NCBI GenBank assembly: GCA_020638135.1
Contig: JACKJE010000003.1
Location: 62,001 to 126,000, forward strand
Reading direction: 5' to 3'
Length of the DNA stretch: 64,000 nucleotides
Source of the DNA: Methylobacteriaceae bacterium
GTDB taxonomy: Bacteria > Pseudomonadota > Alphaproteobacteria > Rhizobiales > Beijerinckiaceae
Below are positions 38,961-49,349 of this stretch, piece by piece (the first letter of the stretch is position 1; every line of letters starts with the position of its first letter). The position numbers and the translations under genes are program-made. The notes beneath the pieces were generated by a model that was not told the origin of the DNA, made no database searches, and saw nothing but the letters and a program-made list of their open reading frames with translations.

Positions 38961-41270
38961 CTACGGATTGCACGCCCGCCAGAGCTTCTCCGGCGTGATC
39001 GGCATTTCGATATCCTTCACGCCGCGCGAAGACAGCGCGTCGATCACGGCGTTGACCAGCGTCGGCGTGCCCGCGACCGTGCCGGATTCGCCGCACCCCT
39101 TGGCGCCCAACGGATTGGTCTTGCACGGCGCGCCGTCGAACAGCGCGACCTCGAACGACGGCATGTCTTCCGCGCGCGCGACCTTGTAGTCCATCAGGCT
39201 TGAGGTCAGCAGCTGCCCGTCGGAATAGACGGCGCCTTCATACAAGGCTTGCCCGACGCCCTGCGCGATGCCGCCGTGAATCTGGCCGCGCACCAGCATC
39301 GGATTGATGGCGACGCCGACATCGTCGAGCGTCATATAGCGCTCGATCTTCAGCGTACCGGTATCGGGGTCGATCGACACTTCGGCGATATGCGCGCCAT
39401 TCGGCCAGCTCGGCCCGTCGACCTTGGCGGTCGAGCGCACCGACAGCCTGTGCTCGAATTCGCCGCGCGCGAGATCGCCAAGCGTGATCGACCGGTCAGT
39501 GCCCGCGACCGTAAATTTTCCTGCGGCATATTCGATGTCGTCGTGCGCGGCTTCCAGATGCTCGGCCGCCTTTTCGCGCGCCTTTTCCATGAGATCGGCG
39601 GCGCCGACCGCGACCGCCGAACCGCCGACGAACAGCGAACGCGAGCCGACCGACCCCATGCCCTGCGCAAGATCGGTGTCACCCTGCACGATCTTCACAC
39701 GGTCGATCGGCAGCTCGAAGGCGGCCGCGATCATCTGCGCATAGCTCGTTTCGAGCCCCTGTCCCATCGCCTGCGTCGCGGAATGAACGATAATCCCGCC
39801 CTCGGCGGTGGCGTGCACGCTCACCGTCTCCTGCAGCGTATTGCCGCCGGTCCATTCGATGTAGCTCGCCAGCCCGCGCCCGTAGAGCAGGCCCTTGGCT
39901 TCAGCGGCGGCCTTGCGCGCGGCGAAGCCGTCCCAGTCCGCGGCCGCCGCCGCCTTGTCCAGCAGGTCCGCGAAGGCGCCGCTGTCGTAGACCTGCCCGA
40001 CCGGCGTCGTGTAGGGGAACTTGTCGGGTTTGATCGCATTGATCTTGCGGATTTCGCGCGGATCCATCTTGAGCTGGCGCGCGGCGGAATCCATCAGCCG
40101 TTCGATGATGTAGATCGCCTCCGGCCGGCCCGCGCCGCGATAGGCGCCGATCGGCGCCGTATTGGTCATGATCGCGCTGATCTCGAAGCGCACGGCCGGC
40201 ACGTGATAGACGCCGACGGCGACGAAGGGCGACAGCACGAGCGGGATCAGCACGCCGACGCCCATCGGCGTCGCCCCGGTATTGCCGGCCGATTGCGACC
40301 GAAACGCGAGAATTCGGCCGTCTGCGTCGAGCGCCAGCTCCGCCTTGGTGTAGAGGTCGCGGCCATGCGTTCCGCCCAGGAATTCCTCGATCCGATCGGC
40401 GCGCCAGCGCACGGGCTTGCCGAGCTTGGTCGCGGCATAGGCGACGAGCGCCTCCTCCGGATAGAGATTGGTCTTCTGTCCGAAGCCGCCGCCGATGTCG
40501 CCGACAAGAACGTGAATGCTCTCCTTCGGCCGCTTGAGCACGGCGTCGGCGAGAATGTCGCGCGTCGTCGTCGGCGTCTGCGATTGCGTGCGCAGGATGA
40601 GACGATCCGTGGCGGCGTCGACCTCGGCAAGCGCGCTGCGCGGCTCCAGCGCGACGGGAATGAGCCGCTGGTTCATGATCTCGATGCTGACGACATGCGG
40701 CGCGGATGAGAAGACGCCATCGACTGCGGCCTTGTCGCCATAGGCGTGCACCGCCACGAAATTGTCGGGCGCGGCGGGCCACACCCGGGGCGCGTCGGGT
40801 CTTGCCGCCTCGCGCACGTCGGTCACGGCCGGCAGGTCGTCAAAGTCGATCGAAACCAGTTCGATCGCGTCATAGGCGGCCTCGCGCGTCTGTGCGATCA
40901 CGGCGACCAGCGGCTCGCCGACGAAGCGCGTCGTGTCGGCCGCCAGAATACGGCGCGGCGGGACGTTCATGTCGGCGCCGTCCGGCCGCTTGAACAGCGG
41001 CGGCGGGGCGGGCAGCGCGCCGACGCCGTCGGCTACGAGATCGGCCCCCGTATAGACGGCGACTACCCCGTCCGCCACTTTCGCCTCGGACGTGTCGATC
41101 GAAACGATTCGCGCATGGGCGCGCGGCGAGCGCAGCAGGACCATCCACAGCGCGCCGGCCGCGCTGCGGTCGTCGATATAGCGGCCTTGCCCGGTCAGCA
41201 GGCGTTCGTCCTCGACGCGGGTGACCGATTGATGCGCGCCGAATTTCAGATTTGCCGGAAGTACGTCCAT
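38961..41270 (-). CDS. xanthine dehydrogenase/CoxL-type molybdopterin-binding subunit
   Basis: A 769-residue large subunit of the molybdenum hydroxylase family. The MPT-contacting segments GDIGGGFGQKTNLYPEE and GAYRGAGRPEAIY are present; the latter is the AYRGAGR signature of form II (CoxL-like) enzymes, not the AYxCSFR of true CO dehydrogenase. A catalytic Glu is expected in GCGESGTVAG near the C-terminus. The enzyme normally works with a [2Fe-2S] small subunit and an FAD medium subunit, but neither is adjacent. It is divergent from a TetR gene. Substrate unknown. Confidence 0.92.
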   Translation of the reverse strand: MDVLPANLKFGAHQSVTRVEDERLLTGQGRYIDDRSAAGALWMVLLRSPRAHARIVSIDTSEAKVADGVVAVYTGADLVADGVGALPAPPPLFKRPDGADMNVPPRRILAADTTRFVGEPLVAVIAQTREAAYDAIELVSIDFDDLPAVTDVREAARPDAPRVWPAAPDNFVAVHAYGDKAAVDGVFSSAPHVVSIEIMNQRLIPVALEPRSALAEVDAATDRLILRTQSQTPTTTRDILADAVLKRPKESIHVLVGDIGGGFGQKTNLYPEEALVAYAATKLGKPVRWRADRIEEFLGGTHGRDLYTKAELALDADGRILAFRSQSAGNTGATPMGVGVLIPLVLSPFVAVGVYHVPAVRFEISAIMTNTAPIGAYRGAGRPEAIYIIERLMDSAARQLKMDPREIRKINAIKPDKFPYTTPVGQVYDSGAFADLLDKAAAAADWDGFAARKAAAEAKGLLYGRGLASYIEWTGGNTLQETVSVHATAEGGIIVHSATQAMGQGLETSYAQMIAAAFELPIDRVKIVQGDTDLAQGMGSVGSRSLFVGGSAVAVGAADLMEKAREKAAEHLEAAHDDIEYAAGKFTVAGTDRSITLGDLARGEFEHRLSVRSTAKVDGPSWPNGAHIAEVSIDPDTGTLKIERYMTLDDVGVAINPMLVRGQIHGGIAQGVGQALYEGAVYSDGQLLTSSLMDYKVARAEDMPSFEVALFDGAPCKTNPLGAKGCGESGTVAGTPTLVNAVIDALSSRGVKDIEMPITPEKLWRACNP

Positions 41271-41449
41271 GGGGGCCCTCGATGTCCGACGCGAATCCTG
41301 CCGGAAACGCAGGGCGCTGTCGATGTCCGGCGAAAACTCGGCCGGCCTTCCAGAACTTGACGCGGATCAAGGAAACGCGAGTCGGAAACATGGTCGCTGG
41401 CATGGAGGCGCAACGCGTCCGCGAACGGCCTGGGGGCAAGGAGATGCAC

Positions 41450-42079
41450 ATGGAAGCTGCGACCGCGACGAGCATGGACGCGTCCGGCCCGCGGATGACC
41501 AAGCCGCCCGGCGCCTATCGTCACGGCGACCTGCGCAATGCTCTCATTGCCGCGGCGACCGAACTGACGGTGCAGCGCGGCGGGCCCGATTTCACGCTGC
41601 GCGAGATCGCCGGCATCACCGGCGTCCGCCATGCGGCCGTCTACCGCCATTTCGCCTCCAAGAATGCGCTGCTCGAGGAGATCGCCCGGCTCGGCGTCCA
41701 GTCCCTGCGCGCGCGAATCGAAAAGGAGGAGGCGGCCTCGCCCGGCGACCGGCTGGAAGCCATCGCCCGCGACTATCTCGATTTCGCGGTATCGCGGCCC
41801 GGCGAATATCGCGTCATGGCGCAGGAAGGCGGCGCATCCGCGATGCAGTACCGCGCCCTGCTCGACATGATGGCCGCGCCGGTCGCGGCCGCCCAGTCGG
41901 CCGGCGCCCTGCGCAAGGATGTGTCGACCGACATGCTCGCGCGGCTGTGGTGGGCCGAATTGCACGGGCTTGCCATGCTCGCGCTCAATTCGGCGATGAA
42001 GTCGAACGAACTCGCCGATTGCGTCACCGCCGTCTCGCGCGTCTGGCGCGCCGACGCGCCGGCGTTGAGCGCGGCCTGA
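41450..42079 (+). CDS. TetR/AcrR family regulator
   Basis: A 209-residue regulator. The helix-turn-helix domain is at about 18-65 (YRHGDLRNALIAAATELTV, then GITGVRHAAVYRHFASKN) and a C-terminal WHG/TetR_C_33-like domain follows. It is divergent from the CoxL-type gene with 179 bases between, so that gene is a plausible target, but I see no clear dyad there. Start ATG 41450 has AGGAG seven bases upstream; ATG 41444 is also possible. Confidence 0.88.
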   Translation: MEAATATSMDASGPRMTKPPGAYRHGDLRNALIAAATELTVQRGGPDFTLREIAGITGVRHAAVYRHFASKNALLEEIARLGVQSLRARIEKEEAASPGDRLEAIARDYLDFAVSRPGEYRVMAQEGGASAMQYRALLDMMAAPVAAAQSAGALRKDVSTDMLARLWWAELHGLAMLALNSAMKSNELADCVTAVSRVWRADAPALSAA

Positions 42080-42086
42080 GGCCGCT

Positions 42087-42992
42087 TCAGGCCGGCGTCG
42101 GGCCGGCCTGATGCAGAAAATCCGCCGCCTCGTCCATGGCGCGGCGCGCTTCCGGCGTCCATCTGTTGGCGAAGACGAAGACGTGCGGCATGTCATGCAC
42201 GACGCAGGTTTTCGTCACGACGCCCGCCTCTTTCGCACGTTCCGCCGCGCGCAAGGAATCGTCGAGCAGGATTTCCGTGTCGCCGACCGAGAACAGGATC
42301 GGCGGCAGGCCGGCATAATCGCCATAGAGCGGCGAGGCCAGCGGATTGCGCGCGTCCGCGGCGCCGAGATAGGCGTCCGCGATCGTCTCGATCCCGTCCG
42401 ACACCAAGAGCGGATCGCGCTTGGCGTTGCTTTTCATAGTCCCGCCCGTGATCGCGAGATCGGTCCATGGCGAGAAGGCGATCGCCGCGTCCGGCAGCGG
42501 CAGGCCCCGGTCGCGCAAATTGAGCAGCAGGGCGAGCGTCAGCCCGCCGCCCGCCGAATCGCCGGCGACATAGGCCGGGCCCTGGACTGCGGCGCGCAGC
42601 GCCGTCCATGCGGCGGTGGCGTCCTCGAGCGCGGCGGGAAAGACGTTTTCGGGCGCGAGCCGGTAGTCGGCGGCAAACACCCGCAGCCCGCGCCGCGCGA
42701 AGGCGCCGGTGATGGCGCGATGCGTCCGCGGCGACATGCCGACATAGCCGCCGCCATGCAGATAGAGCAGCGTCCCTGTCGCCGGCGCGCCCCGGGCCTC
42801 CACCCATTCGCCCGGCACCCCGCCGAGCGTCGCCGGCGTGAAGGTCACGCCGCGCGGCGGAAAGGACCGCGCCGAATTGAACACGCGCCGCACGTCGTGC
42901 GGCGTCTTCGACTTCGCCAGACCGCGCTTGACGGTGTGGCGCAGGGCGAAATTGATCAGGCGGGCGCGCAGGCTGGTCATCGTCTCGCTCAC
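42087..42992 (-). CDS. alpha/beta hydrolase of the hormone-sensitive lipase family
   Basis: A 301-residue esterase or lipase. The HSL-family oxyanion motif is LHGGGYVG, the nucleophile elbow is GDSAGGGL (serine nucleophile), and the acid and histidine are in VGDTEILLDD and HDMPHVFVF. It likely cleaves short-chain or aromatic esters. Its start overlaps the stop of the upstream SDR gene (ATGA at 42989-42992), so the two are translated together. Confidence 0.9.
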   Translation of the reverse strand: MSETMTSLRARLINFALRHTVKRGLAKSKTPHDVRRVFNSARSFPPRGVTFTPATLGGVPGEWVEARGAPATGTLLYLHGGGYVGMSPRTHRAITGAFARRGLRVFAADYRLAPENVFPAALEDATAAWTALRAAVQGPAYVAGDSAGGGLTLALLLNLRDRGLPLPDAAIAFSPWTDLAITGGTMKSNAKRDPLLVSDGIETIADAYLGAADARNPLASPLYGDYAGLPPILFSVGDTEILLDDSLRAAERAKEAGVVTKTCVVHDMPHVFVFANRWTPEARRAMDEAADFLHQAGPTPA

Positions 42993-43813
42993 TTCATCGC
43001 GCGTTCGAGGCCGCGCTTCATGATCTTCCAGTAGGTCCCCGGCATCAGCCGCTGCAAGATGTCGCCGCGCCTGGCGTCCGAGCCGATCAGCACGCGCGGC
43101 GCCTTCCGGTCGACGCCATCGAGAATGGTCCGCGCGGCGTCGGCGGGATCGGTCGTGAGAAACGCATCGAACCTGCGCATCTGCTCTTCGAGCTCCGTCG
43201 AATTCACGCCAGCGGGAATGCGCGCCGACAAGGCGATGCTGGTGCGAATGCCGCCGGGATGGACGACTGTGACGCCGATATTCGTCTCGCTCAATTCATG
43301 TCGCAAAGATTCCGAAAACCCCCGCAAGCCGAACTTGGCGGCGCAATAGGCGGTCTGGCCCGGCGGCGCGACAAGCCCGAACAGGCTCGAAATATTGACG
43401 ATATGCGCCGACGGACGCGCCTTCAGCGCCGGCAGGAACGCCTTGCACATCCGCACCGGCCCGTAGAAATTGATATTCATCAGCCATTCGAAATCGGTAA
43501 GCCCGATCTGTTCGAACGTGCCTGCGAGCGCAACGCCGGCATTGTTGATCACAAGATCGACCTGGCCGTGTCGCTCCACCACAACGTCCGGCAAGGCGGC
43601 GACGGCGCCGGCGTCCGCCATGTCGAACATGTGCTCGCTGACCTCCGCGCCCGCAGCGCGGCAGGCCTCGCAGCTCTTGGCCAAAGTCTCGGGGTTTCGG
43701 TCGGTGAGAGCAAGGCGCGCGCCGCGGCGCGCGAGATCGAGCGCCAGCGCCTGCCCGAGGCCGCCGCCGGCGCCGGTGACGACCGCGACCGTGTCTTTGA
43801 ACGGAAAAGCCAT
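42989..43813 (-). CDS. short-chain dehydrogenase/reductase
   Basis: A 274-residue SDR, with VVTGAGGGLGQALALDLA for cofactor binding, NNAGVALAG, the catalytic serine in HIVNISSLFGL and YCAAKFG for Tyr/Lys. The C-terminal extension of about 30 basic residues (RGDILQRLMPGTYWKIMKRG) is typical of SDRs paired with lipases and flavin monooxygenases. It is the first gene of a two-gene minus-strand operon with the esterase at 42087. It is divergent from the aldolase gene at 43967. Confidence 0.9.
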   Translation of the reverse strand: MAFPFKDTVAVVTGAGGGLGQALALDLARRGARLALTDRNPETLAKSCEACRAAGAEVSEHMFDMADAGAVAALPDVVVERHGQVDLVINNAGVALAGTFEQIGLTDFEWLMNINFYGPVRMCKAFLPALKARPSAHIVNISSLFGLVAPPGQTAYCAAKFGLRGFSESLRHELSETNIGVTVVHPGGIRTSIALSARIPAGVNSTELEEQMRRFDAFLTTDPADAARTILDGVDRKAPRVLIGSDARRGDILQRLMPGTYWKIMKRGLERAMK

Positions 43814-43966
43814 GGCAGGCCTCGCTGCATCCGGAGGCGCATGCTTATCCACGGCCATTGGGCGGCGCAACCCAATGTGGATTCGCGCGCTTGGCAGGCA
43901 TGTTCGACTGCAGCTTGCCGGCGCCGGACCCGCGTGGTCCAATCCGCCCCCTTCCGGAGACGCGTC

Positions 43967-44737
43967 TTGGACCTGCCGCACAATCCCTTCAAACACGCCA
44001 TCGCCGCCGGCCGCCAGCAGATCGGCCTGTGGTGCTCGCTGGCGAGTCACGTTTCGGTCGAAATCGTCGCGGGTTCCGGCTACGACTGGCTGCTGCTCGA
44101 CACCGAGCATTCGCCCAACGAAATCCCGCAGGTGCTGAGCCAGCTGCAGGCGATGATGGAGCACAAGGTCCACCCGATCGTGCGCCCCGCCTGGAACGAC
44201 ATGGTGCTGATCAAGCGCTTCCTCGACATGGGCGTGCAGACCCTGCTGCTGCCTGTCGTCAACACCGCGCAGGAGGCGGCCGCCGCTGTCGCGTCGACCC
44301 GCTATCCGCCGCGCGGCGTGCGCGGTTTTTCCGGCTCCTCGCGCTCCTCGCGCTTCGGCCGCGTCAAGGATTATCACACGCGCTGCGAGGACGAGATCTG
44401 CGTGCTCGTGCAGGTCGAAACGCAGAAGGGCCTCGACAATCTCGACGCGATCGTCGCGACCGAAGGCGTCGACGGCGTCTTCATCGGTCCCGGCGATCTC
44501 TCGGCCGCCATCGGCTACCTCGGCGACCAGAACAATCCGGCCGTTGTGGACACGATCATCGACATGATCGGCCGCATCCGCGCCGGCGGCAAAGCCGCCG
44601 GCATTCTCACGCCTGACGAAAACCTCGCGCGACGCTATATCGAGGCCGGCACGACATTCACCGCCGTCGGCTCCGACCTCGGCCTGCTTGCGCGCCAGTC
44701 GGAAGCTCTGGCGCGGCGGTTCAAGAACGGGGCCTGA
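43967..44737 (+). CDS. HpcH/HpaI family class II aldolase
   Basis: A 256-residue metal-dependent aldolase of the 2,4-dihydroxyhept-2-ene-1,7-dioate type. Motifs: WLLLDTEHSPNE (the catalytic region), VRPAWND, LLPVVNTAQEAAAAV, QVETQKGLDNLDAI with the metal-binding Glu, and GVFIGPGDLSAAIG with the metal-binding Asp. It cleaves 4-hydroxy-2-oxo acids to pyruvate (or glyoxylate/tartronate semialdehyde types). The start is TTG 43967, preceded by GGAG; no ATG fits. The FAD-oxidase gene begins 5 bases after its stop, so they form an operon. Confidence 0.92.
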   Translation: MDLPHNPFKHAIAAGRQQIGLWCSLASHVSVEIVAGSGYDWLLLDTEHSPNEIPQVLSQLQAMMEHKVHPIVRPAWNDMVLIKRFLDMGVQTLLLPVVNTAQEAAAAVASTRYPPRGVRGFSGSSRSSRFGRVKDYHTRCEDEICVLVQVETQKGLDNLDAIVATEGVDGVFIGPGDLSAAIGYLGDQNNPAVVDTIIDMIGRIRAGGKAAGILTPDENLARRYIEAGTTFTAVGSDLGLLARQSEALARRFKNGA

Positions 44738-44741
44738 AACA

Positions 44742-46169
44742 GTGAGCGCGCATTCTGATCTGGCGGCTGGCAATGTGCTCGACGAAATCGGCTCGATCGT
44801 CGGCGCGGCCAACGTGGTCACCGACGCTTTCGCCATGCAGCCCTATCTCGTCGAGGAGCGCGGCCTCTATCGCGGCGCGGCCCGCGCCATTGTGCGGCCG
44901 GGCTCGGTCGATGAAGTCTCGCGCCTGCTCGCCTTCTGCAATGCGCGTGGGCTGAAGATCGTGCCGCAGGGCGGCAATACCGGCCTCGTCGGCGGACAGG
45001 TGCCCTCGATGGCGGGCGACGAAATCGTCCTGTCGCTGCGCCGGCTCAATCAGGTCCGCGAAATCGACGCCACTGCCAACACGTTGACCGTCGATGCGGG
45101 GATAACCCTGCAGAACGCGCAGGAAGCCGCCGACAAGGTCGACCGCCTGTTTCCATTGTCGCTGCCATCGGAAGGCTCCTGCACGATCGGCGGCAATCTC
45201 TCGACCAACGCCGGCGGCGTCGCCGCGCTCGCCTATGGCGTCGCGCGCGATCTCGTCATGGGTCTCGAAGTCGTGCTCGCCGACGGGCGCGTCATGAGCG
45301 ACCTGTGCAAGGTCAAGAAGAACAACACGGGCTACGATCTGAAGAATCTGTTCATCGGCGCCGAAGGCACGCTCGGCATCATCACCGGCGCGGTGCTGAA
45401 GCTCTTTCCGAAGCCGCGCGCCCGCGCCACGGGCTTCGTTGGCCTCGCCTCGCCGCAGGCCGCGCTCGGCGTGCTCGACATCGCGCTGTCGCGCGCCGGC
45501 GCCGATGTGAAGTCCTTCGAGCTCCTACCCCGGATCGGCATCGACTTCGTGCTGAAACACGGCGCCGACGTGCGCGATCCGCTGGCCGAACGACATGCAT
45601 GGTACGTTCTGATCGAACTCGCATCGCAAACCGGCGCCGCGCTGGATGAAGAACTGGAAAATCTTCTGGGCGAGGCGATCGAACGGGGCTTCGTCGACGA
45701 CGCCGCCATCGCCGCGTCGCTCGTCCAGCGCAACGATTTCTGGCGGTTGCGCGAGCTGATGTCGGAAGTGCAGAAGCACGAAGGCGGTTCGATCAAGCAC
45801 GACGTCTCCGTGCCGATCTCGGCCGCGCCCGCCTTCCTTGCCGATGTCGCGCGCGACGTTCCCGCCGCCGTTCCCGGCGCGCGCATGGTCGCCTTCGGCC
45901 ATCTCGGCGACGGCAATATTCATTGCAACATTTCGCAGCCGGTCGGCGCCGACAAGGACGCATTCATGGCGCGGTGGGACGAAGTCCACGACATCGTTCA
46001 TGGCCTCGTGCGCAAATATTCCGGCTCGATTTCGGCCGAGCACGGAATCGGCGTCCAGAAGCGCGACGAGCTTCCGCACGTGAAGGACAAGGTCGCCATG
46101 GAGCTGATGCGCACGATCAAGAAGACGCTCGACCCGAACGGAATTCTCAATCCGGGGAAGGTGCTGTGA
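44742..46169 (+). CDS. FAD-linked oxidase (D-2-hydroxyacid dehydrogenase type)
   Basis: A 475-residue flavoprotein of the GlcD/D-2-hydroxyglutarate dehydrogenase family. The PCMH-type FAD domain shows QGGNTGLVGGQVP, SEGSCTIGGNLSTNAGG and GTLGIITGAVLKLFP. The C-terminal catalytic domain has GHLGDGNIHCN with the metal-binding histidines and EHGIGVQKR. It would oxidise a D-2-hydroxyacid to the 2-oxo acid. Together with the upstream aldolase it suggests cleavage and oxidation of 2-oxo/hydroxy acids. The start is GTG 44742. Confidence 0.93.
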   Translation: MSAHSDLAAGNVLDEIGSIVGAANVVTDAFAMQPYLVEERGLYRGAARAIVRPGSVDEVSRLLAFCNARGLKIVPQGGNTGLVGGQVPSMAGDEIVLSLRRLNQVREIDATANTLTVDAGITLQNAQEAADKVDRLFPLSLPSEGSCTIGGNLSTNAGGVAALAYGVARDLVMGLEVVLADGRVMSDLCKVKKNNTGYDLKNLFIGAEGTLGIITGAVLKLFPKPRARATGFVGLASPQAALGVLDIALSRAGADVKSFELLPRIGIDFVLKHGADVRDPLAERHAWYVLIELASQTGAALDEELENLLGEAIERGFVDDAAIAASLVQRNDFWRLRELMSEVQKHEGGSIKHDVSVPISAAPAFLADVARDVPAAVPGARMVAFGHLGDGNIHCNISQPVGADKDAFMARWDEVHDIVHGLVRKYSGSISAEHGIGVQKRDELPHVKDKVAMELMRTIKKTLDPNGILNPGKVL

Positions 46170-46178
46170 TCGACGGGG

Positions 46179-46301
46179 CCCCCTCCCCGACCCTCCCCCG
46201 CTCTGCGGGAGAGGGAGAGCATCCGAGCCTTCATCCAATGTCGTGACAACGAACGCCTGCCATCCCCTATCCCGCGCAGCGGGGGAGGACCGGGGAGGGG
46301 G
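46179..46301. repeat. CCCCCTCCCC repeat element
   Basis: Begins CCCCCTCCCCGACCCTCCCC and ends GGGGGAGGACCGGGGAGGGG, with the internal phrases TGCGGGAGAGGGAGAGC and CGCGCAGCGGGGG. This is a familiar alphaproteobacterial palindromic class. It fills the gap between the FAD-oxidase and crotonase genes. Confidence 0.8.
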
Positions 46302-46346
46302 CCGGCGGGCTTCACAAATTTCGAAGAACACCACGGGAGCAAATCA

Positions 46347-47154
46347 ATGAAAGATCGCGTTTCCATCGACCTCAAAGACGGCGTCGCCGACGTCAAACTC
46401 ATCCGCGCCGACAAGATGAACGCGCTCGACGAGGCCATGTTCGACGGCCTTGTGGAGGCCGGCGACAGACTGATGAACATGAAGGGTCTTCGCGCGGTGG
46501 TTCTGTCTGGAGAAGGCCGCGCCTTCTGCGCCGGCCTCGACATGGGCCGTTTCGAGGCGATGAAGACGCAGGGCGCCGCGCTCCAGGGCACGCGCGACCT
46601 GCGCGCGCGTTCGCATGGCCCCGCCAACAAGCCGCAATGGGCGGCCTGGGTCTGGCGCGAACTGCCGGTGCCGGTCATCGCCGCCGTCCACGGCGTCGCG
46701 CTCGGCGGCGGCTTCCAGCTCGCGCTGGGCGCCGACATGCGCTACGCGACCCCCGACTGCAAAATGTCGATCCTGGAAATCCGCTGGGGCCTCGTGCCCG
46801 ATGTTGCAGGAACGCAGATCATGCGCCACCTCGCGCGCGAGGACGTCGTCCGCGAACTCACCTACACCGGCCGCATTTTTTGCGGGCGAGGAAGCTTTCG
46901 GCTACGGCTTCGTGACCCGCGTGACCGCCGACCCCTATGCGGCGGCAATGGAGACCGCCCGCGAGATCGCCGGCAAGAACCCCCATGCCGTCCGCGCCGC
47001 CAAGCGCCTGCTCAATCTGGCGGTCACGACCGACGTCGAGACCGGGCTGACAGCCGAATCCGTCGAGCAATTCGCCCTGATCGGCAGCCCCAACCAGATC
47101 GAGGCGGTCAAGGCCCAGATGGAAAAGCGCGCCCCGAACTTCGCGGAGCCGTAA
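46347..47154 (+). CDS. enoyl-CoA hydratase/isomerase family protein with a 1-base frameshift
   Basis: Crotonase-family protein of about 268 residues. The first 177 or so residues are in frame from ATG 46347, with VHGVALGGGFQLALGADMRYA forming the oxyanion hole and LEIRWGLVPDVAGTQ. At a run of six T (46877-46882) the frame is lost; removing one T gives GRIFAGEEAFGYGFVTRV and continues to the stop at 47154. The total length is a multiple of three plus one. The 5' frame alone would run on to 47357. The run-length position suggests a sequencing error, though a real mutation is possible. Confidence 0.85.
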
Positions 47155-47357
47155 GACAAGAGCCGGGACCGCCAGCCTCCAGCCGGCAAATGCGGGTCGG
47201 AACCCGGCGGTCGCGGCTTCCCCCAAAACTTGCCTACCCGCCGCAGCTTTTGCTATTGCGGCGCATCTCCCGGCCGCCCGTTCCGGTGGCCGGCCCTGTT
47301 TTGTCGCGCGCTCACCCGCAGCGCGGCCGACCCGAGGGCGAAAGCGCCCCGTTTTGA

Positions 47358-48353
<996 letters not shown>

Positions 48354-48365
48354 CGAAACGCCACG

Positions 48366-49337
48366 ATGTCGCTTCGCTATCAGCGCATCCTGTTGACCGG
48401 CGGAACCGGCTTTGTCGGCGGATATCTTGCGCCCGCGATCGCGGCCGCCTGGCCGGGCGCCGACCGCGTGCTGCTGCGCCGCCCCGGCGAGAGGGTGCTG
48501 CGCGAGGGCTGGCGCCCGCTCGACGCCGAAGTAACCGACAGCGACGCCATCGGCCGCATCGTCGCTGATCTGAAGCCCGATCTCGTGCTGCATCTGGCCG
48601 CGCAAGCCGCGATCGGCGCGACCGCCGAAATCGCCGAAGCGACATGGCGCGTCAATTTCGGCGGCACGCTGGAGCTGGCGCACGCCTGCCAGCGCGCCTG
48701 CGCGACGACGACCTTCTTCTTCGTCAGTTCCTCGGAAGTCTACGGCTGGAGCTTCCGCGACGGCGTCGCGACCGAGGACACCTGGTTGCGCCCGATGAAC
48801 GCCTATGCGCGCGCCAAGGCGGCCGCCGAATCCATGCTGCCGGACGTGCTGCCGCAGGCGCGTCTCATTATCGCGCGCCCCTTCAACCACACCGGCCCCG
48901 GTCAGGACGTGCGCTTCGTCCTGCCCTCGCTCGCCCAGCAGATCGCCGATGTCGAGGCGGGCCGCAGGCCGCCGCGCCTCGAGCTCGGCAACCTCGAGGC
49001 GAGCCGCGATTTTCTCGACGTGCGCGACGTCTGCGACGCCTATATCGCCATGTTGCAGGCGCCGACGACGCCGGGCGAGCGCAGCGTTTACAATGTCGCC
49101 TCGGGCGCGTCCTATCGCATCGCCGATCTCGTCGAGAAATTCCGCGCCCATGCGCGCGCGCCCTTCGAGGTGACGATCGATCCCAAGCGCCTGCGCCCGA
49201 GCGACGTGCCTGTCGCGGTCGGCTCCGCGAAACGGCTCGAACAGGCGACCGGTTGGAAGCCGACCATCGGCGTCGACGCCATCGTCGAGGCGCTGCTCGC
49301 GCACTGGCGCGCGGTAGGCGCTTCCGCCCGGGCGTGA
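48366..49337 (+). CDS. rmd: GDP-4-keto-6-deoxymannose reductase (Rmd/Tld type)
   Basis: A 323-residue extended SDR with LTGGTGFVGGYLAPAI at the N-terminus, SSSEVYGW, YARAKAAAE for catalytic Tyr/Lys and RPFNHTGPGQ. The last phrase is typical of the reductases that follow Gmd and give GDP-D-rhamnose (or GDP-6-deoxytalose). It starts 12 bases after gmd. Which epimer is made cannot be decided from sequence. Confidence 0.9.
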   Translation: MSLRYQRILLTGGTGFVGGYLAPAIAAAWPGADRVLLRRPGERVLREGWRPLDAEVTDSDAIGRIVADLKPDLVLHLAAQAAIGATAEIAEATWRVNFGGTLELAHACQRACATTTFFFVSSSEVYGWSFRDGVATEDTWLRPMNAYARAKAAAESMLPDVLPQARLIIARPFNHTGPGQDVRFVLPSLAQQIADVEAGRRPPRLELGNLEASRDFLDVRDVCDAYIAMLQAPTTPGERSVYNVASGASYRIADLVEKFRAHARAPFEVTIDPKRLRPSDVPVAVGSAKRLEQATGWKPTIGVDAIVEALLAHWRAVGASARA

Positions 49338-49349
49338 AGGAGAAACGCG

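Noticed and set aside
42989..44836. Extension of the minus-strand SDR gene to 615 residues
   Set aside because: Only the last 274 residues are SDR-like. The upstream part is antisense to the aldolase and FAD-oxidase genes; ATG 43813 begins the SDR fold.
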